A DNA stretch of 64,000 bases, taken from NCBI GenBank assembly GCA_019055375.1, contig JAHQIW010000941.1, positions 25,296 to 89,295 of the forward strand, written 5' to 3'. This document shows positions 32,567 to 55,129 of the stretch, piece after piece. Each line of letters opens with the position of its first letter. Position 1 is the first letter of the stretch. The position numbers and the translations under genes were made by a program. The stretch is from Parelaphostrongylus tenuis. Lineage: Eukaryota; Nematoda; Chromadorea; Rhabditida; Metastrongylidae. Below the pieces are notes generated by a model. That model saw nothing but the letters and a program-made list of their open reading frames with translations, ran no database searches and was not told the origin of the DNA.

Positions 32567-32868
32567 CAGGGTAAAGAGTAAAGCTCTTGGCGTTGATCAA
32601 TCCGTGAGGGATGCGCCATACATTCGTTTTCAATTTTTACCTACGATTGAGGTGATTGAACGCATATCTGGCCTTTACAATGACTTGCGGTGGCCTCCCG
32701 CTGAACCGGGTCAGTGCTGCTTATCCTCCCAGACAAGTCTGAAACCAGTCTGGTACCAGTTCCACGACCCCGGAGGGATGGATGGCTTGGCGAGGCATGG
32801 GAGCGAGATCGAACCATTGATCTCGTGTGCGACGCAGAGCACCTCTAACCACTGCACCACGTGCGCTC
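32567..32868 (-). mobile_element. SINE-A copy 5 with 13-bp target duplication
   Basis: Complete minus-strand copy: head at 32868 with A box TGGTGCAGTGG, B box GGTTCGATCTC, tail at 32567-32585. The direct repeat TAAAAGTCTGATA lies perfectly at 32554-32566 and 32869-32881. This is the least damaged copy in the window, which suggests recent insertion. Confidence 0.93.
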
Positions 32869-32889
32869 TAAAAGTCTGATAGAAAAAAG

Positions 32890-35800
32890 CAATACTTCAA
32901 AGCACGATTATATTGGTCTATGTGCTACAGATCACATTCTCTGCTGTCATCACTTCACGTCATTGTTAGTTATCTATGCGAATTTCTGTTCACAATTATA
33001 CTGCGGCTGACCTTTTATGTTACACTTCGAAGATCGATTATCTATTAACCTTGGCATTCTTCGTAATTCGTTTTTTTCTACTTAAGGCGCCAAACCGTCA
33101 GCTCTCAAAATAAATTGGCCTATAAAACTTCGTGTTTGGTCTAAGAAGAAAATGAGGACTTTTATTCCAGCGTTTTTTTTTTAAATTTTTTCGCTGTTTT
33201 TGTCTTGTTGCATTACTGACTTATTCGACCGTCATTTGAGGTTGCAGGTTCTCTACTCGAGACGCCCATCAAACCCGATGACCTTGATGAATCAATGTAA
33301 GTGCAAACAAAGTTTACCGTCGTCAAATTATTCATACGACTTCCACCAACTGTCCAAGATAGGCTCCGATCCGTTCTACTATAAACTGGCAGTAATTCAA
33401 GGACTCTATCTGGCTCATTTCTACAAGCGGCTCAATCTTTCTCACTAGTTATCACTGGCCAAATAAGATGTCTTTCTATCTAATTTTTCCACGGCAGCGC
33501 TAGTTTTATATGCAAATGTTTAGTTATTTGTGACTTAGTTACATCTCTTCCTGCTTTCTTGGACACAAAATGGGTCAGTGTTTGTAGAGTCTCTTCTCGA
33601 TTCGTGTGACATGAAGGTTTGCTTGAGTGTAAAGTCCTCTCGAAGCTGTTGCACAGAATTCGCCAAGGACAGTCCAACGTTCAAATTACAAACATCTATA
33701 AATTTAAACTTTAATATCGTTCTTGAGTCAATCGTCAAACTCCACATATGTACACAACACACAATCTATAGCGCGTTGTTGCTGGTATCATAAATTTCTC
33801 GTTAGCAGAGGACTTTTTCCGTGACATTAAAGTTTAACGAAGCAATTCCTTTGTAATATCAGCCGGTTTATTACATACCGAATACACTGTGGTTTTAACG
33901 ACGACGAATTTCAAGTCATTTATGATCGAGAATCTTCTTGTCTCACGTGAATCTCGTCCGAAGAGGACTGTGCTTTTTCCCATGTCTTTCATTTTTTCAC
34001 TTCTCTGATAATTTATCAAGTGGTGTCCTTTGTTTTTTGTCTCCTCTCTTCTTCCTCTATTTCTTCTGTCTTAAGAAATTTTATCGACGCTGCTTTCTTA
34101 AACATACATAAACTGGCTAATGTATAGTTCACAAATCATCCTTATATGAGTGTTCTGGTGTTGATTGTTGCAAGCCTATTTGACTCGACTAGAAATTGTG
34201 AAGAAGGTTGAACGCAAATGAATCAATCATATTCTGACCTCTTGGGTTCAAAAGATGAATTTAGCCGTGTCTGAATCACCGGACTAAGATATACCATTCG
34301 TATATTTCGTATAATTGCATTCCAGAGTATCGATTTTAGTGTAATTGCTTGTTACTTGATTATATGTGAATTGTACTTTCACCGATTCAAACACAGCTAC
34401 AATCATATGAATGAAAAGTACATGAACCAGTCTGCAGCCTCCCCCGACAGATAAACTCTCCTATCACAGAAGAATCAGACATCTACTCGTATATACATCT
34501 AACTTCAGCGACACTCCGTGATACTTAACTCTTGTACTCGCAAAAAATGGATTAAATCAATAGTTTTTATGCCTAACAATTATGTTCTTGTTGTAATGCG
34601 TTCTATCAGGCTATATTGAATTATAAGCGGTCTTCAAATATTCGATTAGAAGGTAATTGCTAGGTGCCGTCTTACCAGCCGTGAGCCATCAATTGAAAAA
34701 TCGCTCCATACGCGCAACATAAAGTAATCGTTTCACTTGACGTGGTGACGTGGAATCATATTTCTTCAGCGGCGCTACCATAAGTTGTAGGAGTGAATCG
34801 GAAGCTAGTACTACTGATAACTGATATAACTTGAGAGAAAACCGAAACATATGTCTTGCATTCAAAATACCGTACTAGAACTTTTGAAAGGTTCCAAACG
34901 TTTTATCAGACTAATGTTCTTGGTGTTCCACGAGTATGTGGAGGCAACAGATCAGTTCTGCCATACAGTAGAGCCGAAAGGAAGCTTTGACTGGAAGCCA
35001 AGAAATCATTTAATGATTAAAAAGGTACATGTAATGTAGTCAGTTGACTTTTTGTAATAAGGTTTTTCTTAACTCCAAGTAACCATGCAATTTTTACATC
35101 GCCTGTGATGCTGCACTATTCATGACAGCTACTCATCCGCTAATTTCATAGCTGAATCAAAAATAGGTGAATGTGATCATACAAGTTCATCGTCGTATAT
35201 GTGTTCAATTTGACTATCGATTCGATGCCAAACTGGAGGGACTATCCCTGCATTTAGACGCTGCTTGTCGCATTGTCATTAGTCGGCTGTTTGACTAGTA
35301 ACGTTGTTATCATTGAGTATTTCTGTTCTTCTTACAAAGAAGTATTTTTCGCTCTGATCCAGATCGACCACAGACGGCCTGCGTTCATGAGTTCTTTTAT
35401 AATCGGCAATGCTATTAAGCATAAGTCAGCTTTCCGTTTACATAAGCATAGGAGCTCTTAGTGAACTTTTCTAGATGAGGTAACATAAATTACCTGCAGG
35501 TTTTGAGCGATAAACGAAAAGAAACGTTACTCTATCTCGACATGTTTCAAACCCTCTACAACCCGTGAACGGGTTTTTGGTTACTATCCCTGAAGCGCGT
35601 ATTCAGAGAAGCGATGAGTTTGAGTCGGTGAGAAATTTTTGACGAGCTTGTCGAAATTTAATGCTATCACTTCTTCAACGTGAACGTTTGCTGCAACTGC
35701 GTCAGAACTTCTGAATGTTGTTCATCAATGAAAGTATGAATTTTGTGAAGTTACATGAACAGCTGTAGATGTTTTATTCGACAGTTTTTACTCAAACTAG

Positions 35801-36010
35801 GTGTGAATAGTCAGTGCATTTCTGTGAATTCTTCAGCTTACACAACAATGGTGTATCAGTCTTATTTGGCTAACCTTTTGACGTCTCTAATTTCTTAAAA
35901 GCCGATGATCCAAATCGGTGGTCTACAGTCGTTCGACTCACTCGGTGTGCGACTTCGCAGTCGAATGAGTATTCTAGGTCGAAGTGCCGCTCGAATGAAG
36001 TACGTCATTG
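32890..36010. other. No firm gene; some exon-like pieces
   Basis: Exon-like but unproven pieces are: 33247-33290 (LETPIKPDDLDES just before GTAAGTGC), 33364-33446 (GSDPFYYKLAVIQGLYLAHF then stop) and 34890-35027 (plus strand, ending before GTACAT). None could be joined in phase with another. They may be scattered exons of one plus-strand gene. Confidence 0.3.
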
Positions 36011-36011
36011 G

Positions 36012-36398
36012 GCAAAAGCAGTATGCTTCAAAAAAATTTGCGTAGCGATGTCCCTCGCAAAGTTTTGTTCATATCTGAGCATCCTTGTGCTTGTAATCCT
36101 TAGAATCATTTATAAAAGCTTTCCCGGTGTAAAGTCCTCAACTTTCGAAATGCTACAAACATACTACAGATATACCAGCAAATATCAGAAAAGAATGGCA
36201 CGGTTGCGAAAAAATTAATGACTTTTGACCATGACCAGTTTATGACCAACTGATTCTGGTATCACCTAAATTACTCAGGAAAAAATCAAGATAAGTAGCT
36301 TTGAAAATTCATTATTATGTAACACTCTAGAGGGGCTTAAAAAACTTTTTGCTTTCAGCTTAGCGCTGCGCAATTTTTTTGAAGCATACTGCTTTTTA
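36012..36398. mobile_element. MITE-like element with 30-bp terminal inverted repeats
   Basis: AAAAGCAGTATGCTTCAAAA at 36014 recurs inverted at 36370-36396 (with CGCAATTTTTTTGAAGCATACTGC). The interior of about 330 bp has no coding potential. A partial relative with GGCAAAAGCAGCGTGC lies at 41670-41740. Confidence 0.6.
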
Positions 36399-36841
36399 GA
36401 GCTCCGATACACCATCGCCATCATCCCAGTTGTCTTAGTCCGGCTTATTTGAATTTTTCACTTCTCAGATTTTAAGAAATGCTGGGAATATCTTGAATCG
36501 TATGACATCAAGTTGAAAGTGCGAACTCTTCAAATCACGTTGTAGACTCTTCGTTTATGATCTATATGCATAACTTGCTGATAGCGCTGGTTTGCCATAA
36601 AATTTTATATACGTCTATTCCTGTAGAATGTGAAGATTGGCAGTAAATTAACAGGATGTCTTTCATGATCATATCTTTCTTCAGTTCATCACTGACTTCA
36701 GTTATTCCTCAAGTTATGTATGTACTTTACTTAGGACTAGCGCAAATTGTTGAAATTTGGCTTGCGTATTTTTCAGAAAATTACATTCGATTCAGTTTAG
36801 AGTATCGACTTGATTCTTTGAATGGGTGATGAGCGAAACGA

Positions 36842-37231
36842 ATGAACAGTGAACGAATCAGTCAGTCACGCGATGACGACCCCCATATTGTCCTGGTCTC
36901 GTCCCAGAGTACTACCAAACCCGATCCAAATGCAAAAGACCCCGAATCGTCGTCGACACGGATGGCCTATGTCAGTCGATACCACCACCCTAACGACGAC
37001 CTGCCATGCCTTCAGCTACATTCCATGCACTTTCCATTGATGTTTCATTTCCTCATGAACATCTTTCCCAGAAAATCGTTCGGTTTCATCGGAAACAACT
37101 TTACCTTGGAAAACGGAGCATTTATCATTAATAGGCTGGCTGCTGAATCTTTGATGAAGTGTCGACCAGCGGCTCTATTTTGCACGGACAACACGAACTC
37201 CCTGTACCGACTCAGTTCTAGACGTGTATGA
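36842..37231 (+). CDS. Hypothetical protein, 129 codons
   Basis: An ATG-to-TGA frame of 129 codons in DNA richer in GC than its flanks. It begins MNSERISQSRDDDPHIVLVS, continues PNAKDPESSSTRMAYVSRYH, and contains FPRKSFGFIGNNFTLENGAF and KCRPAALFCTDNTNSLYR. A hydrophobic patch (HFPLMFHFLMNIF) lies in the middle. A CTTTCCCAG at 37071 could be an acceptor, so two exons in different frames are possible. No family recognised. Confidence 0.4.
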   Translation: MNSERISQSRDDDPHIVLVSSQSTTKPDPNAKDPESSSTRMAYVSRYHHPNDDLPCLQLHSMHFPLMFHFLMNIFPRKSFGFIGNNFTLENGAFIINRLAAESLMKCRPAALFCTDNTNSLYRLSSRRV

Positions 37232-37921
37232 AATTGCGTGACTTGTTCTGTTTATCAACATCTAAATTTTCATTCTTGAGAACTAAACGCACCATATTTT
37301 TTAATATATAATTGATATTTCTGCTTTGTGAATTTCTATGTCTTTTCATATTTCTAGATAAGCAATTTGATAAGCCGCGATTTATCATTTGTAATAACAG
37401 CCAAAATCGTTTTTCATTTTTCACTTACAGTCCCTCTACCTTGCGTTGTTCCGCATAGACTGCCACGTTATGTTTCCGAAATTTTTCCATGTTGACTCTG
37501 TCAACTTGATCATTTTCATCATTTTTTATCAATTTTATTACGTCATTCTTGTCACGAAGAAATCATTGAACAAATATCTGACTAACCTGATATCATTCTT
37601 TTTTCAACATAAGATTTTTTCATGGCTGTATACTTTTATAATGTTCTTTCATGGCTGTCTACTTTGAGATGAAATTAACTGAAATTTTCCGAACAACTGA
37701 TTGTCTTCTTGAAGTAATTTCTTAGCAAATCGTTGTTATGTTCTGTTTTACCATCATCGCATCGCATGAGTCACCGATACGTTCTTTAGACTTATTTCAG
37801 GAAATTTGAAAATTTATATATCATTGTCGATTCGTCCATAATAGGGTGAAAGGTTGGCCACAGTGTAGTAAAACCAGTAATAGGAACTTTTGTGATCATC
37901 TTTCGAATTGACACAGTTAAT

Positions 37922-38080
37922 GACGCGTCGGTGGTGCAACGGTCAGCATACGCTCCCGGAAAAGTGAGATCTGTGTTCAAATCCCGGCTGACGCAAACGT
38001 TTTTGCCAAGCACTCCACATAATGGGTATATTAGAACGTCATACCACTGCAAGTGGCAGTCAAAATAGAAAAAATTTAGA
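37922..38080 (+). mobile_element. SINE-C copy 3, tRNA-like head intact
   Basis: The head can be folded as a tRNA-like unit. GCGTCGG pairs with CTGACGC (acceptor), TGGTGCAACGGTCAGC is a good D arm and A box, and GTTCAAATCCCGG forms the T-arm side and B box. The anticodon arm does not fold, so it is a SINE head and not a tRNA gene. The tail CACTCCACATAATGGGTATA ends near a small hairpin CCACTGCAAGTGG. Confidence 0.72.
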
Positions 38081-38089
38081 CTGACACAG

Positions 38090-39183
38090 TTAATGTCGGT
38101 CATTGTGAATCAGCTGAGCTGATCGCAGCATTTCATGTTCAGACTTCCTCACAATCCCCCAAATTTTCTGTCTTTTTTTTTGTTCATAAATTTTTTTAGC
38201 TATAATCCGTTATTCAGAGATGCAGATTTTCTGTGGTCCCTTGTTCTGTTGTACTCGCTTATCCCCGGAAACGTCACATATTTTCTTCCTGCCTCTTTTC
38301 CCAGAGTAAATGCTTCGCCGTCATGAGTTTGATTCCTTCCAATTCGGCGGCTCCGAATCAAGACGTCACCGTTTCTGACCTTTTTTCTGGTCATATCGGA
38401 GTAAAAATCGCGACTATTGGACGAATGTTCGTGTTGTTCATTGATTTATTCGCTTGTAACATTTACTCAATCATTAGTCTACGTTGATTTTATCATACCA
38501 CGGCAGAATTATTCACGTCTTCTTAGTTTTAAAGTCATGAAATTTTTTTATTGTAACTAAATTGAATTTTTTCAAATTTAATTTGTGATGTGCCCTTTAG
38601 GTCTCCACTTTTCTCATTAATTATAGAAATTCTACTTGATTAAGGTTGGCGGTTTTTACCAAGGTGATAAGGATGTTTGGTGTGATGTAGATTGAGCGAA
38701 AGACTATAAGCTAACGATGAAGCTGATTCTTGATTTTTCCATACTCTTACTATCCCAATCGTCCTCTTCCTTTCGTCCTACAAACTATAAAATTTTCACG
38801 CTTTCCTATTTTATGTATAGTAAATGATCTTCTATAGACCCTTCCATGTTTTTGATGCATTTAGAACTATTATATGGAAGTGAAAGTGACTCGTCTATGG
38901 TGCAATCATATGGTGTCAGCATGTGTTGTTTTATTATCTATGGAAATAGTTTTACAATGTTTCCGTTCAAGTTTTGATATCCTTTCATTCCATACAATGC
39001 CAATAGACCATATTACCGAGTAAAAATTAGAAAACAACAAATAATTTTTGAATTGTTGCTACACACTTATACGATGCCCTTTTTTGATGCAGAGGGAGAG
39101 GCATTTAAGCTTCTTTTGCTTAGTTCTACTCTCTTCAGCAATAGTAGTCTCTCGCCGAAAATGAGAAATCAAGTAAGAAACTA
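38090..39183. other. No firm gene
   Basis: A frame at 38323-38484 (MSLIPSNSAAPNQDVTVSDL...) looks mildly coding-like but the opposite strand is open too. Otherwise AT-rich. Confidence 0.35.
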
Positions 39184-39405
39184 TTGAGTACACGCCTCTT
39201 CCTGAATGGGCTGTGGTTTCAATTTGCATTAGCAAAGCTGTCTATTGATTATCGAAAGTGCAGGAAAAGTTTTCTATGCGCTAGTGAAATTTTTCAGAAA
39301 GAAAGTGATCCTACAGAGGTTATGACGGCTTATACAGAGTGCGTAAAAAATTCTGTCAGTTTTTTCAGATATTTCAGCAGTAAAAAACGCTGTATAAATA
39401 ATTGA
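39184..39405 (+). CDS. Possible coding exon(s), product unknown
   Basis: A 73-codon frame to TGA at 39403. It contains KLSIDYRKCRKSFLCASEIF and then QKESDPTEVMTAYTECVKNS. An internal TTTTTCAG at 39290-39297 could be an acceptor. It lies upstream, on the same strand, of the two-exon model at 40344, with a mariner remnant between. Phase does not prove a link. Confidence 0.3.
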   Translation: MSTRLFLNGLWFQFALAKLSIDYRKCRKSFLCASEIFQKESDPTEVMTAYTECVKNSVSFFRYFSSKKRCINN

Positions 39406-39419
39406 GCCGATTGAATTAA

Positions 39420-40235
39420 AGAAATAATTACGTTTATTTGATCAACAATTATGACAATAAGCAAGAAGTTTTTAATAAATTCTCAAAATTATTTCTTTGG
39501 TCTCTTGCACATCTATAAAGTCGCTTACGAAAACTTTCAAACGATGCTCGTACACGTTTCCACCATAGTTTCGCCCCAAGCGCGTGTCAGAGCCATTTTA
39601 AGCACGTCTACGCTAGTGTAGCGAAAGCCGACACTTTTTCCTCCAGTATGAACCATCGCTGCCAAAGTGTTGAGTAGTCCAAGGCTCCAGGACGCCCCGT
39701 GAAACTTGCTGCTGATAACTGGCAAGGTTGATTTTGACGTTCCCATTGGTGACGACCAACAGCGTCTTTCCGGTGGCGCAAATACCAGCCCAGACCATCA
39801 CAGAGGTCGAAAAATGACGCGGCCTATGGTTTTTGCTACTGCGGACTTTTGCTAACCATTCTTGAGAAGTTGACGTCGATTTTGACGTTTCTGGGGTCAT
39901 TTTCTTCTCATTTTTGAAAAGCACCTCCGATAAACGAGCACCAACGATCAAACGAATATTTTGCTGAGCCCGTGGAAACGATTCTTACTTCGTCTTTTTG
40001 TTCATATAGTGAACACGAGTAATTCTTTGACTTCACGGCTTTAGCTTATTTTAGACAATGTTTCGGATGCTCCGCTTACCGACCCAAGCTTTCCGAGCCA
40101 TTATGCGCATTGAATGCTCCGGATTTTCGTTCGTATTTGGCAGCGAATACTCTTAATGTTTTCTGAAGTAGACAAGATGGATGGACGATCTTGTCGAGGA
40201 TGCTCCTCAATCTCTCCAATCTCTTTGGAACATTT
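39420..40235 (-). mobile_element. Tc1/mariner-family transposase remnant
   Basis: Right to left, frames broken by stops give an N-terminal helix-turn-helix region, then HFSTSVMVWAGICATGKTLL and VTNGNVKINLASYQ. LEPWTTQHFGS follows. This is the DDE/D core block of mariner/maT-type transposases that precedes the FQQD catalytic motif. The FQQD and PPYSPDLNP segments are missing, and the next recognisable piece is the C-terminal LKMALTRAW. The element is an internally deleted pseudogene. I could not fix both terminal repeats. Confidence 0.8.
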
Positions 40236-40343
40236 CACTGCTCTCTAGATGCTTGCTAGTTTGGAGCCAGTCGATCTTAACAATGTCAGCCGTTTTCATT
40301 CCCGCTTTGTGCTACTCAACTACTGCGACACATTGATTTTTAG

Positions 40344-40619
40344 GATCCATAATTTGAACAAACCTGAAATTAGATTAATAAACAAAACAGATTCCTTACC
40401 AAGATTGAGCAAGGAATTCTATGAAATTTTAGCATTAGTAAGTAACAATATATCTATGCTAAAATTACCTAAAAACAAAGTCGACAGAACTTTTTACGAA
40501 CGCTATAGTAATACATTATGATTAGCTTCTATATAGGTCACGTTGCCATAACTATGTTGCCTATGACTTAGTTTTTTCAGAACAGCTTTACTCTATCATC
40601 TCTATACCAATCGAATTAA
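40344..40619 (+). CDS. 3' end of an unknown gene, two exons
   Basis: Exon one, 40344-40437, lies between GATTTTTAG and GTAAGTAA and encodes IHNLNKPEIRLINKTDSLPR then LSKEFYEILAL. After a 143-nt intron ending GTTTTTTCAG, exon two starts at 40581 and in phase gives 12 residues and a TAA at 40617. Both splice sites are strong. The second exon is also open in another frame (QLYSIISIPIELNQLSK), so its phase is uncertain. Family not recognised. Confidence 0.42.
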
Positions 40620-42570
40620 ATCAACTCTCAAAGCTTCAATCAAGCAAATAAACTTTAGGTTTGAAGAAGGACGTCATTCAAAACTTCATACCACGTGCAA
40701 TTTTTATTCAGTGTGGACGCAAAGTTTCACGATCGCTCAGGCAATTTCGGATCTCTCTTAAATAAAAGCTCCGCATTAGTAGTTGATGCATGAGGAAGAC
40801 TTTTTTGAGTGCAGCTTTGGGGGGTCTTCACGGAAATCCCGTTAGGAAATCAAAAATTCATAAACATACAAGAAAAACGAGATCTTCGAGGACATGCTAA
40901 TCCGAACATGATGTTCAACTGGCAAATTTGAATTCAAAGAATCATTAATAATGAGGAGGCCAGTTTGAAAGCACTAGGTAGACTCTTGTCACGTTATGCT
41001 TGACGGAGAACTACCATCATTTGTGTATTTTTGAATCGATTTCAAAATGCACTCTAATCATTCATTGTCATTGGTGGTCATGATATGCCTGGTCCACTGT
41101 CCATTGACGTTGTGTTTCCAATATCTGCATTCCCAGTCGACCATATCACACATTTTGTCAGTATCGAAGTTTTGCAAACTGCATAGCTTAGACTCCCTCA
41201 GTTTGTTAGCAGTGCGTTATGCATCTGCCATATTTGACTTTTTGTAATATATTTCTTTAGAACGATTCGATAGTTTACCATCTTTATCACACATTTAGCC
41301 TATAAGCTTGTTGATAAAATACCTATAATTATTCACTCATGCTATTCTAGCAGGTTTATCTTCTGTCGACACGTCGATCGTCGCGTAACTCGACGAGGCC
41401 AGAAAATCTTCAATTGTTTCTGCCGCGTGCAAGAGGTAACCCTCTGCATTTTGCTATAGCCAAGTATATACTACCATATTTTTACTGTAATACTCCGTGA
41501 AGAATTGCGAACATAAGATCGGTTGTCTTAATGCTGTGCACTTGACCATCTTTACAAGTGATTCGCTAATGGCTGTCGTCGTAGACTGTCGCTAAGATGT
41601 AGTACTTGTGCATTCTTTTGAACGTGTACGATTAATGATCTTCAAAAAATCCACTGATTAGTACGAATTAGGCAAAAGCAGCGTGCAACCTTTAAGAGAG
41701 TCCAGAATTTTTCGCGGGAAATTTCTGTTCGATCGCTGAACCCAGGCTTCCAGTTAGTTACAAGGTACATGGTGTCCTAATATGGGCCAGTGAATTCAGG
41801 AGCTGAATATTTCGCATGTATTGCATTGTATCAAGTTTCAATGTGTGCGTGTGTTTTCGATGCAAGTTTTTACGGAAATAGAGCATCTACTTCGAGAGAG
41901 CAAAATTTTGGCCTTACTATGGTCCAACGCTGCGATCTGTCTGTAAAGATTTTCGCCAGAATTGGTAATAACAAAAAAAAACTTGTTCAAGAACTCCGAG
42001 ATTTTTTATGTTCCCCAAAAGAGAGAGATAAGAAGAAGAGGGAGAGGAACGAGGAAGAAAGAGAAAGGATCTTTTTGGTTTGATCAACTATGAGACAAGA
42101 GAGTATGAATAATAGTTCCGTGTTGAGAGTGGGCAAGAAATACTGAAGCGAAGACGCGCCCAACTACTCAACCAATCCACTGGCCTTTCTAAGTATTTCG
42201 TAGTCATTGTAATAGACATCTATTTCCTCCTTCAAATCTTTCCCGCGATGCTTTCTGTGGAATGAAACTTGAAAAAATGCTTGCATTTTTCACACTTCCT
42301 TTTCACTTCAAAACCATTCTCAATTGAAAAATCTCATTAGTATAGGTTTACTTCTGAAGCTCGAAATTTGTTGAACGGCTTGGAATTTGTCTCAATTTCC
42401 AGTCTCATGTCGATAAGTTGACCACCGTTCCCTTCGTTTTTTTATTTTGTAGAACAAAATTATAGTATTATCTATCTCCAAAATTTTTTTTTGTGAAAGC
42501 CATCCTGAAGAACCGTGAATATGTTAACACGTTTCTCTGGATGCTGAACTCTTCTTTCAGTATCTTTGCT
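40620..42570. other. No firm gene
   Basis: A plus frame at 41790-42083 ends in a highly charged stretch (CSPKERDKKKRERNEEERER). It may be part of an upstream exon or low-complexity noise. A partial relative of the 36012 element lies near 41670. Confidence 0.35.
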
Positions 42571-42572
42571 TC

Positions 42573-42790
42573 TTACACAAAGAATTTCATATTGTTTAGA
42601 ACAGATGCCCATGTAAATGTTTTCATGAGCGTTTTTCTTCTGTTTTCATATACTTCGTCTATTCTTCTGCACTTTTCCCTATCATTTATGTCTGCGTCTA
42701 ATGTATTCCATTGTTTGGCAATTTGAGTTTCTCTCACTGTCATTTTACCGACACTTGTGTCATTTGTTAATAAAACTGGTTTTCGACATC
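42573..42790 (-). CDS. Possible exon, charged unknown protein
   Basis: A minus frame of about 70 codons ends in TAA at 42573. It reads KPVLLTNDTSVGKMTVRETQ, then IAKQWNTLDADINDREKCRR and YENRRKTLMKTFTWASVL. Helix-forming and charged, it has coding-like composition. It starts near CGACAG (42786-42791) and lies head to head with the ZCCHC24-like gene, about 100 bp from its first exon. Family unknown. Confidence 0.35.
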
Positions 42791-42873
42791 GCTGTCGTCG
42801 CACCAACACAATAATACTTCTTAAAGACTTGTTACTTATTGCTACTTACCTTTTTATTAGGGCATTCACCTGA

Positions 42874-42892
42874 AAAATTTCAGAAGTCGCAC
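42874..42892 (+). promoter_or_regulatory. Candidate trans-splice acceptor and leader of ZCCHC24-like gene
   Basis: AAAAATTTCAG ends at 42883, followed by nine bases and ATG at 42893. A spliced-leader acceptor a few bases before the start codon is typical for nematode genes. An ordinary cis-spliced upstream exon cannot be excluded. Confidence 0.4.
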
Positions 42893-53594
<10,702 letters not shown>

Positions 53595-53599
53595 GATCA

Positions 53600-54830
53600 C
53601 CCACCAGTTCTATGCCGTATTCGACGCACATGGCTATCTAGTGTTTCATTAGAAGTCTGGTGATACCGTGTTCTCCAATTTATTGATGTGTTGAAACGAT
53701 AATGTCTATCTGTATAATGGTGTCCTTCCTAATCAAACCTTTTCTGTACACAAAGTAAATTTCGATGTATTTTCCTAGACGTCTAGTCGCTTAGAGTACC
53801 TTATATTATACGAGTTTTGTTGTTTTGAAAGCTCTTATTTTTTATTTTTCGTCCTTAGAGTAGAGTTCTACGAGTTGTTGTTAATATTTTTGAAATTTTT
53901 GTCGATGTGGTTGCGTCGTGGTTCATAATTTCTTCTCCTTGGGTCGCCCACCTTCAACAATCTTGTCCTAACTTGAACGAAGTGTCGATTTGTGTATAAT
54001 CGTCGCTAGCTGTGTGCTATGTAGAAGGCTCTTACAAGTGAGAATAAGCATCACTTCTATTCTTCATTTTTCTCAACACTCAGCAAACGCTCGAAGCTAT
54101 TTTTCGATAACAGACAATGATTTCTCTAGACATAGGAGAGGCTTTGCCATAATGCCTTGAATTTGTATCGTACTCTCCCTTTTGAATACGACTATGTGAA
54201 AATCTTTATTAAAGGTAAATGGAGGTTTGATTCAAGATCCAAAGACTTCTAAGTAGTAGTTACAGCTAAACAAATGATACACTGGAGAAAATATTATCAA
54301 GTACTTATTGACGAGATCGTGCCTATCAAAATGCTTTTATTCTAAAAATACTAGTTTTGAGGCAGAATAGTTTTGAGAAATGTTTGCTATGGACTCCAGA
54401 GCATCAAATTTATGGAATGATTGTAGGGAAAATTGTGGAACTGAACAACACATTTGGACAAATGTCTGCAAGCGCGTGTGTGGATTTTTCAGAACTTTTA
54501 AGATTTTATCTAGACAAATGTGTTAGCTCAAAGTTCAAAGCGGCCATTTTTCCTCATCGAATGCATTTTTTTATAGTCTCGGGCGTTATATGTTCATCAT
54601 TGTTTAGCTGGTTGGGTTTTGATTTTGAAATGCGATAGTAGAGACAGGTTATGACCACTCATGAGACCGGTATTGATACCAGTCCTTACATTCCTTATGG
54701 TTATCTTCTTTGAATCCGAAGAACCTTTGATCCGATTTCTGGCAGTGTTATCGGCAATGTCCGTGCATAACTTCACACTACTCGACTCACTCCCGCAAGC
54801 ACATCATTCTCTCACGCGTTCATAATTGTA
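53600..54830. other. 3' flank of ZCCHC24-like gene; no other gene
   Basis: AT-rich sequence with short frames. A plus frame at 54357-54638 has no family match or splice context. Confidence 0.4.
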
Positions 54831-54837
54831 GACATAC

Positions 54838-55128
54838 AAGTGTTTGTGCGTGTGCGTGCGCGTGTAACTGTGAGTTTATTTGTATTCGAGCGAATTTGAA
54901 TGTACGGATGTACACATAGGTGTCTGCATGTGAGTGTGTGTTTATGCGTTTGTGCGCATGCATGTATACGTATGCGTGTATAGTGTGTATGTGCGTATGT
55001 GTGTATATGTGTGCATGTGTTCGCTGTGTGTCTTGTGTATATGTGTATGTGTGTGTATATGCGTGTATATGAGTGTATGTGTGTCTCGTGTGTGATTGTG
55101 TTGCCTATGTTTGTCTGTCATGGCCAAC
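54838..55128. repeat. TG-rich simple sequence
   Basis: An imperfect (TG)n/(TGTA)n tract about 290 bp long with interruptions (GTGTATGTGTG units). The frames on both strands here (His/Thr-rich and Cys/Val-rich) are artefacts of the repeat. Confidence 0.95.
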
Positions 55129-55129
55129 T

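Noticed and set aside
36826..36840. GTGATGAGCGAAACG as another hammerhead core
   Set aside because: No room for stem II between the two core segments and no stem I pairing.
37924..37994. Possible tRNA gene
   Set aside because: Acceptor stem, D arm and T arm can be drawn, but the anticodon arm does not pair and the unit continues into the SINE-C tail shared by other copies.
38200..38394. Minus-strand frame with NRTRDHR-like text
   Set aside because: Competes with a plus frame, no splice sites, no match to a family I know.
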